The position numbers were made by a program, and so were the translations under genes. Below, in pieces: positions 33,122 through 43,468 of a stretch of 64,000 bases of DNA. Under the pieces are notes generated by a model. The model did not search any database. It had not been told where the DNA came from and saw only the letters and a list, made by a program, of their open reading frames with translations. Position 1 is the first letter of the stretch; each line of letters begins with the position of its first letter. This DNA comes from Francisella endosymbiont of Ornithodoros moubata (lineage in GTDB: Bacteria > Pseudomonadota > Gammaproteobacteria > Francisellales > Francisellaceae). Location: positions 1-64,000 of the forward strand of contig LVCE01000003.1 of assembly GCA_002095075.2 (NCBI GenBank). Direction: 5' to 3'.

Positions 33122-33532
33122 TTAATTTTCAGACATCCATGTTTCTAAGATCACACAGGCTGCTAGAGCATCTACTTTTATATGAGAAACTTTTTTACTT
33201 TTGACTTCTTCTAGACGCCATATAGCTTCTCGAGTTGAGTAAGCTTCATTAATAAGGTGAACTTTTCTTTGATATCTTTGCTGTACTTCTTTAGCAAAAT
33301 CTTTAGCAGCTTTAGTAATATCAGTTTCAAAATCTTGGGTATCTAATGGTAAACCAATAATAATATCTGAAGGGTTCCAGCATTTGATAATTTTATCAAG
33401 CTCAATCCAGTTAGGTACTCCGTTATAAGCTTCAACAGTACTTATCGGTGTTGCAGTTTTTGTAATCATTTGACCACTAGCTAAGCCGATACGCGCTTTA
33501 CCATAATCGATAGCTATCAATGACTGAAACAT
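33122..33532 (-). CDS. yqgF: Holliday junction resolvase-like / pre-16S rRNA nuclease YqgF
   Basis: 136 residues, the usual RuvC-fold length. The first acidic residue is Asp9 in IAIDYGKARIGLA; later motifs are IIIGLPLDTQ, VHLINEAYSTREA with the catalytic Glu, and KVDALAACVIL with the last Asp. YqgF (RuvX) trims the 5' end of 16S rRNA. Its ATG shares one base with the stop of yqgE, the standard conserved pair. Intact. Confidence 0.94.
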   Translation of the reverse strand: MFQSLIAIDYGKARIGLASGQMITKTATPISTVEAYNGVPNWIELDKIIKCWNPSDIIIGLPLDTQDFETDITKAAKDFAKEVQQRYQRKVHLINEAYSTREAIWRLEEVKSKKVSHIKVDALAACVILETWMSEN

Positions 33533-34116
33533 TAGCAGTTACCTGTATTTCTATTAAATAATGCATTAAGACTTTGTAAAGTATAGCCAGCATGTTCTAA
33601 ATGATTTTGCCATTTTACCTTGTTTTCATGATTGAACAAAATTTTCTTACTAAGCTTATTAGTTACTATCCAATCATTTGATTTAATTTCATCTGTAAGC
33701 TGATTGGCAGTCCAGCAACTATAACCAACAACTGGCAAGAAATACTCGGGCAAAATATTGTTGGCAAGATCTTCTAAAATATCCATCGAAGCTGTTATCG
33801 CTAAACCCTCATCTAATTTTATCGTTGAACTATAGTTGCGACCATTAGTAGTATGCAATACCATAATTTTATGTGGGCTTATCGGCCCGCCCATATAAAG
33901 AGGGTATTCTAAAATTTCTTCGAAAGTATTACTATGAGGTATATGCAGCTCTTCAAAAACATCTCTTAATGTATCTGTAAGAGGTTTGTTTATTATCAAA
34001 CCCATAGCGCCATAGCGGTCATTTTGACACAAATAAATTACTGATTTGGTAAATAATGTATCATCTTTTATAAGCGGTGTTGCTAATAAAATTTCACTTT
34101 TATGATTTTGGTACAT
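33532..34116 (-). CDS. yqgE: YqgE/AlgH family protein (DUF179)
   Basis: 194 residues. The family start SEILLATPLIKDDTLFTKSV (with a family-typical Y-L-C-Q-N-D-R-Y-G-A-M-G next), G-G-P-I-S near residue 75, and VVGYSCWTANQLTDEIKSND are all present. Function is unknown; it is almost always linked to yqgF as here (overlap TAATG). No frameshift. It is preceded by the divergent mutT remnant. Confidence 0.93.
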   Translation of the reverse strand: MYQNHKSEILLATPLIKDDTLFTKSVIYLCQNDRYGAMGLIINKPLTDTLRDVFEELHIPHSNTFEEILEYPLYMGGPISPHKIMVLHTTNGRNYSSTIKLDEGLAITASMDILEDLANNILPEYFLPVVGYSCWTANQLTDEIKSNDWIVTNKLSKKILFNHENKVKWQNHLEHAGYTLQSLNALFNRNTGNC

Positions 34117-34152
34117 AATGTATTTCTTAGTACTAATTTACTTTTTACAAAA

Positions 34153-34335
34153 ATGGCACAAATTAAAATGCCGCAGTGGCGATAATTTTAGATGAACATA
34201 AAGCTAAAGTCTACATAAGCCTAAGACAAAAATTTCAGACATATAAGTAACTATTAAAAATTTCTTGGTGATAAGCTTGAAAAAATGAAACTTTTGAAGA
34301 ATGTATTATAAACACTTAACTGAAATCAAACAGTA
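34153..34335 (+). pseudogene. MutT/Nudix hydrolase remnant
   Basis: The plus frame gives MAQIK, a shift, then AVAIILDEHKAKVYISLRQK, followed after stops by a Nudix-box remnant LGDKLEKNETFEECIINT-like (G-x5-E-x7 spacing recognisable, the R-E-x-x-E-E end spoiled). The C-terminal half is gone. MutT cleans 8-oxo-dGTP. Divergent to yqgE. Confidence 0.6.
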
Positions 34336-35060
34336 ACAGGGGGTTATTCACAAGAAGAAACTTATCTTTCACACATTCAAATAATTTAACATAATATTTA
34401 TTATGCGAATGTTTATATATTTGTGAAAAAAGTTGAATACTTTTCAAACCATTGATTTTAATGACTTTTGTAGTATAAGATTCACAAAACAGATTAAAGT
34501 ATCTGGCTCATAAAATATAATGAGCTTGCCTAAGATAAGAACTATTGAAAAAGAGAAAAAATAGTCTTGCAAAATAGCAAAAAATACTCTCAACATTGAA
34601 AAATATCACTTTTGTCATTTATAAAAAATTCTTATAGCAAAAGTTCTTGATTTTATAAATCAATTTCTACATACATACTGAAAGTATTGAAAATGCAGGT
34701 TCCAGATTGTCATACCAATATACCAATATATAAGTGGTGCTTTAAACTTAGCTTTTTGTATATTTAGTTTTGGTATACTCTTATAACTACCCTGCTGATG
34801 TAATTCGCAGCGGTAACTACTGCTAAAAAATCAATAATATGTCCATATACAGATTAATTGTGTCCATAGCCAAGCACACTATGAATCTTCTCGTTAGTGT
34901 TATTTGTTTAGCTAATTATTGACCAACTTTTCTTGTGAAAAAATGAATAATATTAAAATTATAAAAGAAGCTATAATTATAAGTACAAAAGATATTTGTA
35001 TAATTATTGGTTTTTGTGATGATATTGAATTTGTTCACAATTATTTTATATCTAACTGTG
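34336..35060. other. Gene-free degraded stretch
   Basis: No reading frame of note on either strand. A short plus frame (about 49 codons from 34943) starts MNNIKIIKEAIIISTKDICI but has no recognisable family, and a minus fragment AMDTINLYMDI near 34870 is too short to name. No tRNA-like clover leaf or insertion-sequence end could be identified. Probably eroded genes. Confidence 0.5.
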
Positions 35061-36253
35061 CTATACGGCTATGGTTAACTGTGTCGATTTAGACAATATT
35101 TGTAGATGGCTAGTCAGTATAGGCAATGCCTTGATATCTATTATCACATTTACTACTGAAACTAACCCATCTATAGTAAAAATTTCTAAATCTAATTTGA
35201 GTAGTTTTATTATATCAGAAGTGAGATAATTTGTTATAAATTTGTGGTCAGAGTGGTTATCATCTGTGCAACATCTATACCTTTCACCTGTCTTGTTTAT
35301 CATCAGCCTAATTGTGTTACCATCGATATTGATCATAATTTTTTCTCTGAGAGATTTGTTTTTGTATAGCTCAATGAAGCATAGACAAATTATTAAATAT
35401 ATAATATTTGTAATTAACTTTCCCAGTGCCAATAATTATCAATTCTCTGTTCTCAATGAATATTGATAAAGTTTCTTTTAATTGATTTTCTAAATTTATA
35501 TGGCTGAAAAGATGTTGCTCATCTTTCGTTGTTAATTCGCGAGATAATTTTTTGATAAATGAATTTCTGATAAATGAATATTCATCATAGAGATTTACTT
35601 GGTTCTTATAATTATTTCTTATGTATTTCCTCAATTACCTCTAAGACCATAGATGCAGGGTTTCTCTGATTTGTTCTAATCGGAGTTTTTGTAATTGATT
35701 CTTTTCTTTAGGTCTTATTATCTTTTTGTGTGATAAATCTTCAGCAATACAAAGTATACCGATAGGATTATTTTGTTTGTCAAGGATTGGAATTTTTTCT
35801 GTTTTTATCCATACTAGCTCTTTACCTTTAGGTATTAGATACTTCGATATGTGTGGTTCCTTGTTTTTTAAGACAACTAAATCATCTTTTCTAAATGCAC
35901 AGTTGCTAATCTATTGTCCTATAAATCATAGTCACTTTTACCAATCTCTAGGTATGAATCGCTACCTACTAAGTTTTGAAAATTTTTACTAAAAAAACGT
36001 ATTTAGAATTTATATCCTTTATGTACACACAGGCATTGCTACTTGAAATATTAGCAATTAAGGCAAGTATTGGTGAGGATAAATACTCATCTTTTATATT
36101 ATTGTCCAAAAAATTCCTTAAGGTTATTTCCTTAAATGGTTTATAAGTTAACTTAATATCAGCATGTTTAGAATTTTCATTAATATTTTTTGCGGAATCA
36201 AAACTTTTGCACAGTCCTTGTCTATTTGCATGATTACTGCTATGCCACAACAT
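35061..36253 (-). pseudogene. Second PAS-domain protein, frameshifted
   Basis: Starts MLWHSSNHANRQGLCKSFDS. PAS core NACVYIKDINSKYVF is followed after a shift by FRKDDLVVLKNKEPHISKYL and the PAC ending TEKIPILDKQNNPIGILCIA then EDLSHKK. Further pieces (NFIRNSFIKKLSRELTTKDE-like, INIDGNTIRLMINKTGERYR) may be a dimerisation and output region, but no His-kinase H, N or G boxes can be read with confidence. At least four breaks. Confidence 0.6.
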
Positions 36254-36785
36254 TGTTTTAACGTTTATTCTAAACTTAAGATTTTCCCATATACTTATTT
36301 TATTTTAAAATCGGTTATACAGCAGATTAGAATATATTAAGTTTTTAGATATTAACTATATAACTATAAAATACATAAGATGCTTCTCTTTATATATGCT
36401 GATTAATACTATACTCTATATGGTATAATCGACTCATTTTGATTTTCATTGAGTAATTTAATATTTTCTTCAGAAATCTCTTACAGCATCACAAATTAAA
36501 AATCTCCGCTTTAAGGCATGAGGATTTCCTTTGATACCTGATTTAAGTATTTAAGTATTGCCTTTAACTCATGTGTTGTATTAGGAATGTTTTGTTGATC
36601 TTGAGCAACGCATTTTCGTATATTTTTATATTGATTTTGGTATTTTCTATTTTATAATAAGATCTATTATAAAGATAAAAACATTGTAAAATAAAAACTT
36701 GAAAAACTATTAATTTAATAGTACTTTTTTATAAAATACCTATGGAGTAAAAAGTAATTAGCGATTATCAAAATTTAAATATATA
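36254..36785. other. Degraded stretch, only fragments
   Basis: A minus-strand fragment around 36500-36650 reads KCVAQDQQNIPNTTHELKAI then LKYLNQVSKEIL, clearly once coding, but I do not recognise the family. The rest is AT-rich sequence without frames. No RNA gene seen. Confidence 0.4.
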
Positions 36786-36789
36786 ATAT

Positions 36790-37325
36790 ATTTTTGACGG
36801 CAAAAGCTAATTGTTGCTGGTGTAGTGTTTTTACTTATTCCTATCATTCAATACTTAATAAATATCTCTATTGCTTTTTTAACATAAGAGTTAACAGAAG
36901 GGTGATAACGATGTTTTTTAGTACTTTTAGTTATTATAAAAACTAACTTAAAAAGAATAATATAAAATACTATGTTTATAAATATACCAATTTCTATATT
37001 ACTTTTAATAAAACCATTTTTCCAAAATGAGATACATGATGTCATTCTAAAAACCATATTTACAACTATAATAGTACTATCTCTATATATAAATATGGTA
37101 ACTTAGTGTTTGCCTTCGTATATATATCCTTAGGTCTTGTGTATATAACCTATTTGGAAGATTTTCATTAGAGATTATCAGAAAAATCTCCACAAGTTAT
37201 ATTCTAATTGGTATTATATTGATATTCTTTGTTAAGAATTACAGTGACATTTATTGGCAACTTATGCTGATATATTTAGGTATAACTTATATATTTATGG
37301 GTAAAATACTGAAAAAAAATAGGTA
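36790..37325 (+). pseudogene. Membrane protein remnant upstream of winged-helix regulator
   Basis: Plus frames show LIVAGVVFLLIPIIQYLINI, NIPISILLLIKPFFQNEIH, FAFVYISLGLVYITYLEDFH and VTFIGN, that is, four or so hydrophobic segments spread over three frames. It ends 5 bases before the intact winged-helix gene, so the two were probably one operon. The small open frame on the opposite strand here is a shadow. Family not recognised. Confidence 0.5.
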
Positions 37326-37329
37326 AAAT

Positions 37330-37623
37330 ATGCTGAATGATATATTGCATCAACCAATTAGAACAAAAATAATTACTTATTTATATTCGGTGGACAGTGC
37401 TACATTTAAAGATATAAAAACTTTATTAGAATTAACTGATGGTCATATGAGTACACATATGAAAGTCTTTGTTAAAAATGGTTATATTATAAATAAAAAA
37501 TCTTTTAAATCTGGTAAACCGATGACAACTTATAAAATCACAGATAAAGGAAAAGAGCTTTTTCTTGATTATGTTGCTGAGTTAAAAAGAATTGTTAATT
37601 TTGTATCAGCAAATCCTAGCTAA
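37330..37623 (+). CDS. Winged-helix DNA-binding regulator
   Basis: 97 residues and intact. The pattern PIRTKIITYLYSVDSATFKD, LLELTDGHMSTHMKVFVKNG and GKPMTTYKITDKGKELFLDY is a MarR/HTH_34-like winged helix with recognition helix around residues 39-52 and a wing at 60-75. Such proteins are usually encoded next to the membrane protein they control; here that neighbour (36790-37325) is dead. Its 3' end overlaps the convergent DUF3293 gene by 18 bases. Targets unknown. Confidence 0.85.
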   Translation: MLNDILHQPIRTKIITYLYSVDSATFKDIKTLLELTDGHMSTHMKVFVKNGYIINKKSFKSGKPMTTYKITDKGKELFLDYVAELKRIVNFVSANPS

Positions 37624-38022
37624 AAACTCACCTACTTCGATAAGCTTACTTTTAGCTGGTTCACACTTACAAACATAGAGAATATCACCAATGACATAAT
37701 AAATAGCATCTTGAGAATATTCTTGACCAAGTTCACAAGCGCTATCTAAAGATTTAGCATTAAACATAAAACCATTTTCTTTGTGTTGAGTACTTTTATC
37801 AAAACCGTTGATTTGATACACCCAGTTATATTTTCTAGTTAATTGGTGTTTTAAGAGAATATTTCTAAAAATGTTTTCTTGCTTGGTTAATTTTTGATTA
37901 AGTGGATTATAAGCTGTTATTATAGCAAATTCTTGAGGAAATTTATTTGGTTTAACTGGTATTTCAAAAAGCGTCTTAAAATACCATTGGCATAAACCTT
38001 GAGATTCGAACTTTTTACTCAT
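37606..38022 (-). CDS. DUF3293 domain protein
   Basis: 138 residues, no signal peptide or TM. The N-terminal FAIITAYNPLNQKLTKQENI, later NGFDKSTQHKENGFMF and DAIYYVIGDILYVCKCE match the DUF3293 family pattern of small soluble proteins of unknown function. It overlaps trxA upstream by 8 bases, so it is translated as a second gene of that unit, and overlaps the winged-helix gene at its end. Intact. Confidence 0.8.
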   Translation of the reverse strand: MSKKFESQGLCQWYFKTLFEIPVKPNKFPQEFAIITAYNPLNQKLTKQENIFRNILLKHQLTRKYNWVYQINGFDKSTQHKENGFMFNAKSLDSACELGQEYSQDAIYYVIGDILYVCKCEPAKSKLIEVGEFLARIC

Positions 38023-38341
38023 ATACTTTTAGCTTTTGCTCTAATTGAGAGCCAGTATGGACGCCCATTAGGGTCTCAACTTGCTTACCATTTTTAAAAA
38101 TAATCAAGGTCGGGATACTTCTAATAGCAAATTTAGCAGCTAAATTTTGATTGTCATCAACATTTACTTTAACAATCATAGCATTTTGATAGTCTTTTGA
38201 AAGTTGATCAAGAATCGGACCTAATGTCTTACATGGTCCACACCAATCAGCGTAAAAATCAACTAAAACAGCCTTGTTTGTATTATTGATAAGTTTTTCA
38301 AAATTAGCTTCATCTGTTTTTATAACATTATTCAATGTCAT
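38015..38341 (-). CDS. trxA: Thioredoxin
   Basis: 108 residues, classical thioredoxin 1. The redox motif W-C-G-P-C-K has Cys34 and Cys37; Asp29 (VDFYADWCGPCK) and the cis-Pro in IPTLIIFKNG are present. It reduces cytosolic disulphides with thioredoxin reductase. The ATG at 38341 lies 3 bases after the stop of the dead lipoprotein gene upstream. It overlaps DUF3293 downstream. Confidence 0.96.
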   Translation of the reverse strand: MTLNNVIKTDEANFEKLINNTNKAVLVDFYADWCGPCKTLGPILDQLSKDYQNAMIVKVNVDDNQNLAAKFAIRSIPTLIIFKNGKQVETLMGVHTGSQLEQKLKVYE

Positions 38342-38344
38342 AGC

Positions 38345-38925
38345 TTATTTCTCCATAAATGTAACATTAGCTTTGATATTAATGTCTTGAGATATAGCTA
38401 TAGTATTATAGCTATTTGAGCTTACATCATCGTTATAAGCTGTTTTCATTAACATTAAATTATTCCTAGGCTGATAACCATCTACATCAATATATTGTAT
38501 AGATTGGATAGTATAATTACTATTAGTTTGTTTATTAAAGTTAGCAAGATAATCTTTAGTATCATTAAAAAGTTTAATCATTAGTTTTTGTTTTGCTACT
38601 TGTATATCTTTAACAGGAGGATTGTAATCTAATAATACATCGACAACTAGTCTTGTACCTGAAGATTTATCTTGGTTCTCAAATGCTGTTTGCAGCTTAT
38701 TAAGATTTACTTTGTAATATTCTAATTAATTACCATTATCTGAAATTTGTTTTTCTACACTATTTTTTAAGTGTTGTTGTTGCATAGCTTGTAACCTGAA
38801 CAAGTATACTATCATTTTTAACTGTAGTTTTAGCCTAAGTAGAATATTTGATTGTATTATGATCAGGACAATCATTGCTACATGCTATAGCAAATGACGT
38901 CATTGCAAAAAGGCTTACTACTATT
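38345..38925 (-). pseudogene. Lipoprotein (SIMPL/DUF541-like) remnant
   Basis: Fragments in order are FAMTSFAIACSNDCPDHNTI (lipobox-like A-I-A-C), SILVQVTSYATTTLK, LNKLQTAFENQDKSSGTRLV then VDVLLDYNPPVKDIQVAKQK, and an open C-terminal frame at 38581-38345 ending NIKANVTFMEK. The order of a signal, V-x-V-T-S and a long alternating region resembles SIMPL/DUF541 proteins, but that is a weak resemblance. Several frameshifts. The N-terminal end collides with the DDAH remnant. Confidence 0.5.
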
Positions 38926-39555
38926 TGCAAATTGATTAGCAACCTGCTCATAAGTCAGTTCAATAGCATTTGTAAGTTGTTTTAGGATTTCTTGGCTTTA
39001 TTGAGCATATGCTTTTGGATAGTGTATCACAGCTCTATCACCTAAAGGACAAAATGTTAAATCAAGATCATAATAAGAAAGAATCCACAATTTTTAATTC
39101 TATTGGCTTCAACATCAACTAATTTAGCTAATTGTTGAGTTGCATTTAAACTACTGCGGTATCCATTAACCACAATAGAGCTTATTATTAATATTCTAGA
39201 ACATCTCCTTCTCCAATATTGTAGTAATCGAGAGTTTCAACCTGATAGCCATTATCGTTAAACCATTTTTGGAATAATAATTCTTCAGGCTTTCTTTCTA
39301 TAGGATGAAAAATTACTTGCTATAAAAGTGTTTTATCGTACAACTTCAAGCGTTTGCTGTAAAGACCATATCTGGGACATTTTCACCCTGTTTAATTAAA
39401 TTGATTTTTGCACCAAGTTTTTGATAAGTGTCATAAAGATTTTGCCATTGTTTTAACACTAAAGTTTTATTAGGTTTATTATTAACTTGCATCTATGGAT
39501 TTATAGCATAAACAACATCAAAAGCTGTTGGTTAGTACATCAAAACTTCTTTCAT
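38926..39555 (-). pseudogene. Dimethylarginine dimethylaminohydrolase-like amidinotransferase remnant
   Basis: ATG 39555 gives MKEVLMY, a stop, PTAFDVVYAINP, MQVNNKPNKTLVLKQWQNLY, DTYQKLGAKINLIKQGENVP and DMVFTANA, the typical D-M-V-F-T-A-N-A block of DDAH/arginine-deiminase-fold enzymes. Later YDLDLTFCPLGDRAVIHYPK (with a conserved P-L-G). The C-terminal part bearing the catalytic Cys is missing; the sequence after ELTYEQVANQFANS runs straight into the lipoprotein gene, pointing to a deletion. Confidence 0.75.
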
Positions 39556-39640
39556 AAGATTTATTCAAAAACTAAGTTAAATATAGCTCTAATTTATCAT
39601 ATAAGAAAAATAAATAAGAATTTATTATTAGTTATTAATA

Positions 39641-40798
39641 CTAATAAATAATAGTATGGAGGATATCATATAAAGACTCAATTATATCTTCTTTAATTTC
39701 ATTTTCAAAAGGAAAATCATCGGCTGTCAGCTGAAATTTAACAAAGCTTTCTAGCAGCAAATGTTGGGCATAATGAAGCTCTAGTCCCCTAGATTGTAAA
39801 TAGAATAAAGCATCTTTATCTAGCTGCCCTATCGTAGCACCATGAGTACAGACTACATCATCAGCAAAAATCTCTAACTCTGGCTTAGTGTTTATCTCAG
39901 CTTTATTGCTTAATTGTATGTTTTTATTATTTTGATATACTTGTATTTGCTCAATACCTTTATTAACTATCGCTTTAGCATTAAACCAAATCTTAGCATT
40001 ACCATTAGCAACACCACGGAAGTTGACACTACTAAAAGTATATGAGGCATTGTGATTAACTAAAAAACAAGTGTTAGCAATAGCATTATCATTTACCAAG
40101 TATAGTCCTCTGACATCAAATCTTGAATGAGGCTTATTGAGATTAACTACAAAATCACTTCTTAATAGAGCATATTTATTAAGAAGATTAAATCCATTAA
40201 ACTCAGCAGCTCTATCTAAATTTATTAAATAGTTTGCTGTTGTGATTAACTTAGTATTATTTGGATTATTAGCATTGTTGGTAAAATTGACTTTTGCAGC
40301 TTCAGCAATATTTATATCTAAAAATAAATTTATTGCAGAATTTTCAGTAAGGTTTACAAAGTTAATATCTAAATTTAGACTAGCAAACATATTGACATCA
40401 AGCTTTAGTGATATATTTGTCAATTTATTCTTAGCCATATCAGTATTTATGAAGATTAGGCTTAAGCGATCTTTAGTATCTTTAGCTATATTAATACCAA
40501 AGTGTTTAGAATTCTCTATCGCTAGTCTAGACATATTTCTATTGTCTTTGTGTAATTCTAAGGCACTAATATGCTTTAATTTTTTGTTATAATCAATAGC
40601 TAACACACCATCAAGTATTATTACAACATTCTCTTGTGTATCAAACTTAAAGCCTTCAAGATAGTCTTTTGACTGAAGCGATTCTTTTAGTAATTCTTTG
40701 ATATTATTTTTGTCATAAATAGAAGCAATATTTGTATACTTCCAGCTTTCTTGTTTAGTTGTAGGTAGAAATTTGTTATTTATTAACATTTTTAGCAA
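39641..40798 (-). CDS. sufD: Fe-S cluster assembly protein SufD
   Basis: 385 residues, shorter than E. coli SufD (423). SufD pairs with SufB in the SufBC2D scaffold that builds Fe-S clusters. The beta-helix core is followed by the C-terminal helices with VVCTHGATIGQLDKDALFYL, in which the conserved C-T-H-G is complete. Last gene of the suf unit; starts 3 bases after sufC. No sufS or sufE follows. Confidence 0.93.
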   Translation of the reverse strand: MLKMLINNKFLPTTKQESWKYTNIASIYDKNNIKELLKESLQSKDYLEGFKFDTQENVVIILDGVLAIDYNKKLKHISALELHKDNRNMSRLAIENSKHFGINIAKDTKDRLSLIFINTDMAKNKLTNISLKLDVNMFASLNLDINFVNLTENSAINLFLDINIAEAAKVNFTNNANNPNNTKLITTANYLINLDRAAEFNGFNLLNKYALLRSDFVVNLNKPHSRFDVRGLYLVNDNAIANTCFLVNHNASYTFSSVNFRGVANGNAKIWFNAKAIVNKGIEQIQVYQNNKNIQLSNKAEINTKPELEIFADDVVCTHGATIGQLDKDALFYLQSRGLELHYAQHLLLESFVKFQLTADDFPFENEIKEDIIESLYDILHTIIY

Positions 40799-40801
40799 CC
40801 T

Positions 40802-41551
40802 TTAGCTGTTTAACCAAGAATAACCTTTCTCTTCTAATTCAAGAGCAAGCTCTTTGCCACCAGTCTTAACTATTTTGCCATCTACTAAAACATGGACAAA
40901 GTCTGGTTGAATATGGTCTAAAAGTCTTTGATAATGAGTAATTACTAAAAAACTTCTATTCACAGATCTCATACTATTTGCACCTTGTGATACTACTTGT
41001 AGAGCATCGATATCCAAGCCAGAATCAGTTTCATCTAATATGGCCAATTTTGGTTCAAGCATCATAAGTTGTAGCATCTCATTACGCTTCTTCTCACCAC
41101 CAGAGAAGCCTTCATTGACACCGCGTGACATATATTTTTGATCAATTTTTAATATCTGCATATTTTCTTTTAGTTTTTTCATAAAAGAAATCACATCAAT
41201 CTCATCTTTGCCATTTTGCTTTCTAACGCTATTTACAGCAGTTTTAAGGAATTGGACATTACTAATTCCAGGAATTTCAATTGGATACTGTAAACTTAAA
41301 AAGATACCAGCTGCAGCCCTTTCTGAGATACTTAAGTCATTTAAATCTTTACCATCAAATGTGACAGAACCTTGAGTAATTTCATAACCATCTTTACCCA
41401 CTAAAGCATTACTTAAAGTGCTCTTACCAGCGCCATTCGGTCCCATAATTGCATGAACTTCACCTTTTTCAACTGTTAAGTTTAATCCTTTTAATATTTG
41501 TTTTTTTTGCTCACCAACACTTACATGTAAATCTTTAATTTTTAATAACAT
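40802..41551 (-). CDS. sufC: Fe-S assembly ATPase SufC
   Basis: 249 residues, ABC-type ATPase. Walker A GPNGAGKST is near 36-44, the signature SGGEKKRNE, Walker B LAILDETDSGLD, and H-loop ITHYQR are all present. It powers the SufBC2D scaffold. 36 bases after sufB and 3 before sufD. Intact. Confidence 0.96.
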   Translation of the reverse strand: MLLKIKDLHVSVGEQKKQILKGLNLTVEKGEVHAIMGPNGAGKSTLSNALVGKDGYEITQGSVTFDGKDLNDLSISERAAAGIFLSLQYPIEIPGISNVQFLKTAVNSVRKQNGKDEIDVISFMKKLKENMQILKIDQKYMSRGVNEGFSGGEKKRNEMLQLMMLEPKLAILDETDSGLDIDALQVVSQGANSMRSVNRSFLVITHYQRLLDHIQPDFVHVLVDGKIVKTGGKELALELEEKGYSWLNS

Positions 41552-41587
41552 TTTTAAAACCTTTTATCAAATTATATAACTTATAGC

Positions 41588-43033
41588 TTAACCAACTGCA
41601 CCTTTTAGACTAACTTCCATAAGTTTCTGAGCTTCTACAGCGAACTCAAGAGGAAGTCTATTAAATACTTCTTTACAGAAACCATTTACAATCATAGCAA
41701 TTGCATCCTCTTCTGATAGACCTCTTTGTTTGCAATAAAAAAGCTGATCATCAGAAATCTTAGAGGTTGTAGCCTCATGCTCTATCTGTGAGGAATTACT
41801 TTTATTTTCTATATATGGGTAAGTATGTGCCCCACAATTATGACCAATCAGTAAAGAGTCACATTGTGAGAAGTTTCTTGCGTTAGCAGCATTCGGTGAA
41901 ATTCTTACTAAACCTCTATATGCTTGTGATGCCTTGCCTGCAGATATACCTTTCGAAATGATGGTACTTTTAGTGTTTTTACCAAGATGAATCATTTTTG
42001 TACCTGTATCAGCTTGTTGAGCATGACGAGTTAGTGCTACAGAATAGAATTCACCAATTGAGTTATCTCCACGTAAAACTACAGAAGGATATTTCCACGT
42101 GATAGCAGAGCCTGTTTCAACCTGTGTCCATGAAATTTTTGAATTTTTGTAACAGATACCTCTTTTTGTTACAAAATTATAAATTCCACCTTTACCATCT
42201 TTATCACCTGGATACCAGTTTTGTACTGTCGAGTATTTAATTTCAGCACCATCTAGTGCTACTAACTCAACAACTGCGGCATGAAGTTGATTTTCATCAC
42301 GCATTGGAGCAGTACAGCCTTCCAAGTAACTTACATAGCTATTCTCATCAGCAATAATCAAAGTCCTTTCAAACTGTCCAGTATTCATAGCATTAATTCT
42401 AAAGTATGTTGATAATTCCATTGGGCAAGTTACACCTTTAGGAATATATACAAATGAACCATCACTAAATACTGCTGAATTAAGAGCTGCAAAAAAATTA
42501 TCACCTTGAGGAACTACTGAGCCAAGATATTTTTGTATAAGTTCAGGGTATTTTTGCACTGCTTCTGATATTGGGCAAAATATTACTCCTGCTTCAGCTA
42601 ACTTTTCTTTGAATGTTGTTACAACAGATACTGAATCAAATACCGCGTCTACAGCAATATTTCTCACACCTGCTAACATTTCTTGCTCATGCAAAGGTAT
42701 ACCAAGTTTTTTATAAGTTTCAATAATTTCTGGGTCAACCTCATCTAAGCTTTTTGGGTGATCTTTTAGCGACTTAGGAGACGAGTAATAGCTAATAGCC
42801 TGAAAATCTATAGGATGATAATTTAAATCAGCCCACTTAGGCGACTTCATTTCTAGCCATTTGTTATAAGCTTTTAGGCGCCATTCTAATAAAAACTCAG
42901 GCTCATTTTTTCTTGTTGATATTAGACGAATCACATCCTCATTTAGACCGGCTTCAATTGTTTCTGCTTCAATATTAGTAACAAAACCATGCTCATAGTC
43001 TTGCTCAATGATTTTATCTAAATCTTCACTCAT
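41588..43033 (-). CDS. sufB: Fe-S cluster assembly scaffold SufB
   Basis: 481 residues, normal. The conserved [54 protein letters not shown] and [20 protein letters not shown] stretches are present, including the Cys near the C-terminal part used for cluster building. It starts 6 bases after the regulator gene. Intact. Confidence 0.96.
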   Translation of the reverse strand: MSEDLDKIIEQDYEHGFVTNIEAETIEAGLNEDVIRLISTRKNEPEFLLEWRLKAYNKWLEMKSPKWADLNYHPIDFQAISYYSSPKSLKDHPKSLDEVDPEIIETYKKLGIPLHEQEMLAGVRNIAVDAVFDSVSVVTTFKEKLAEAGVIFCPISEAVQKYPELIQKYLGSVVPQGDNFFAALNSAVFSDGSFVYIPKGVTCPMELSTYFRINAMNTGQFERTLIIADENSYVSYLEGCTAPMRDENQLHAAVVELVALDGAEIKYSTVQNWYPGDKDGKGGIYNFVTKRGICYKNSKISWTQVETGSAITWKYPSVVLRGDNSIGEFYSVALTRHAQQADTGTKMIHLGKNTKSTIISKGISAGKASQAYRGLVRISPNAANARNFSQCDSLLIGHNCGAHTYPYIENKSNSSQIEHEATTSKISDDQLFYCKQRGLSEEDAIAMIVNGFCKEVFNRLPLEFAVEAQKLMEVSLKGAVG

Positions 43034-43039
43034 TTTCTT

Positions 43040-43453
43040 TTAACTCTTGTCTTTGTTGTTGACAATATCATAAATTGATGTTTTTGATAGTAAATCAAGT
43101 AGTTGACTGTTTAAAACTCTCCAATAACCACTAACTATACAGTTTCCTACTAAGCTACATTTTTTTTGCAAATCACAACATTCTGTTAGATTTACATCTT
43201 TTTCTACACACTTAACAATATCTAAAACAGTAATATCTCTTGGATCTTTAACTAGTGTGTAGCCTCCTTCGATACCTCGCTTTGAGTTTACAATATTTGT
43301 CAAAGAGAGTTGATTTAGTAGCTTTCTTACTGTCGGGATATTTAGTCCCGTAGATTCAGCAATCTTTGCAGCACTATATGGATTAAAATCATTCTGTGCT
43401 ATTGTAACAACTACTAGTAAACCGTAATCGAGTAATTTACTTACCTTAAGCAT
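43040..43453 (-). CDS. Rrf2-family regulator of the suf operon
   Basis: 137 residues. An N-terminal winged helix (recognition helix around TGLNIPTVRKLLNQLS) and Cys92, 93, 99 and 105 in ECCDLQKKCSLVGNC match the IscR-type [2Fe-2S]-binding loop. It is first gene of the suf operon and should sense cluster sufficiency. A perfect palindrome lies just upstream of its start (43469-43483). SufR/IscR-like role inferred from this placement. Confidence 0.88.
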   Translation of the reverse strand: MLKVSKLLDYGLLVVVTIAQNDFNPYSAAKIAESTGLNIPTVRKLLNQLSLTNIVNSKRGIEGGYTLVKDPRDITVLDIVKCVEKDVNLTECCDLQKKCSLVGNCIVSGYWRVLNSQLLDLLSKTSIYDIVNNKDKS

Positions 43454-43468
43454 AATTACCTTTAATCT

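Noticed and set aside
34680-34900. Possible insertion-sequence end or tRNA near the sequence containing GCAGCGGTAACTAC
   Set aside because: No clover leaf could be folded, no inverted-repeat pair and no transposase motif was found nearby.
40242-40592. 116-codon plus frame opposite sufD
   Set aside because: Shadow of sufD; no motif and no independent start context.
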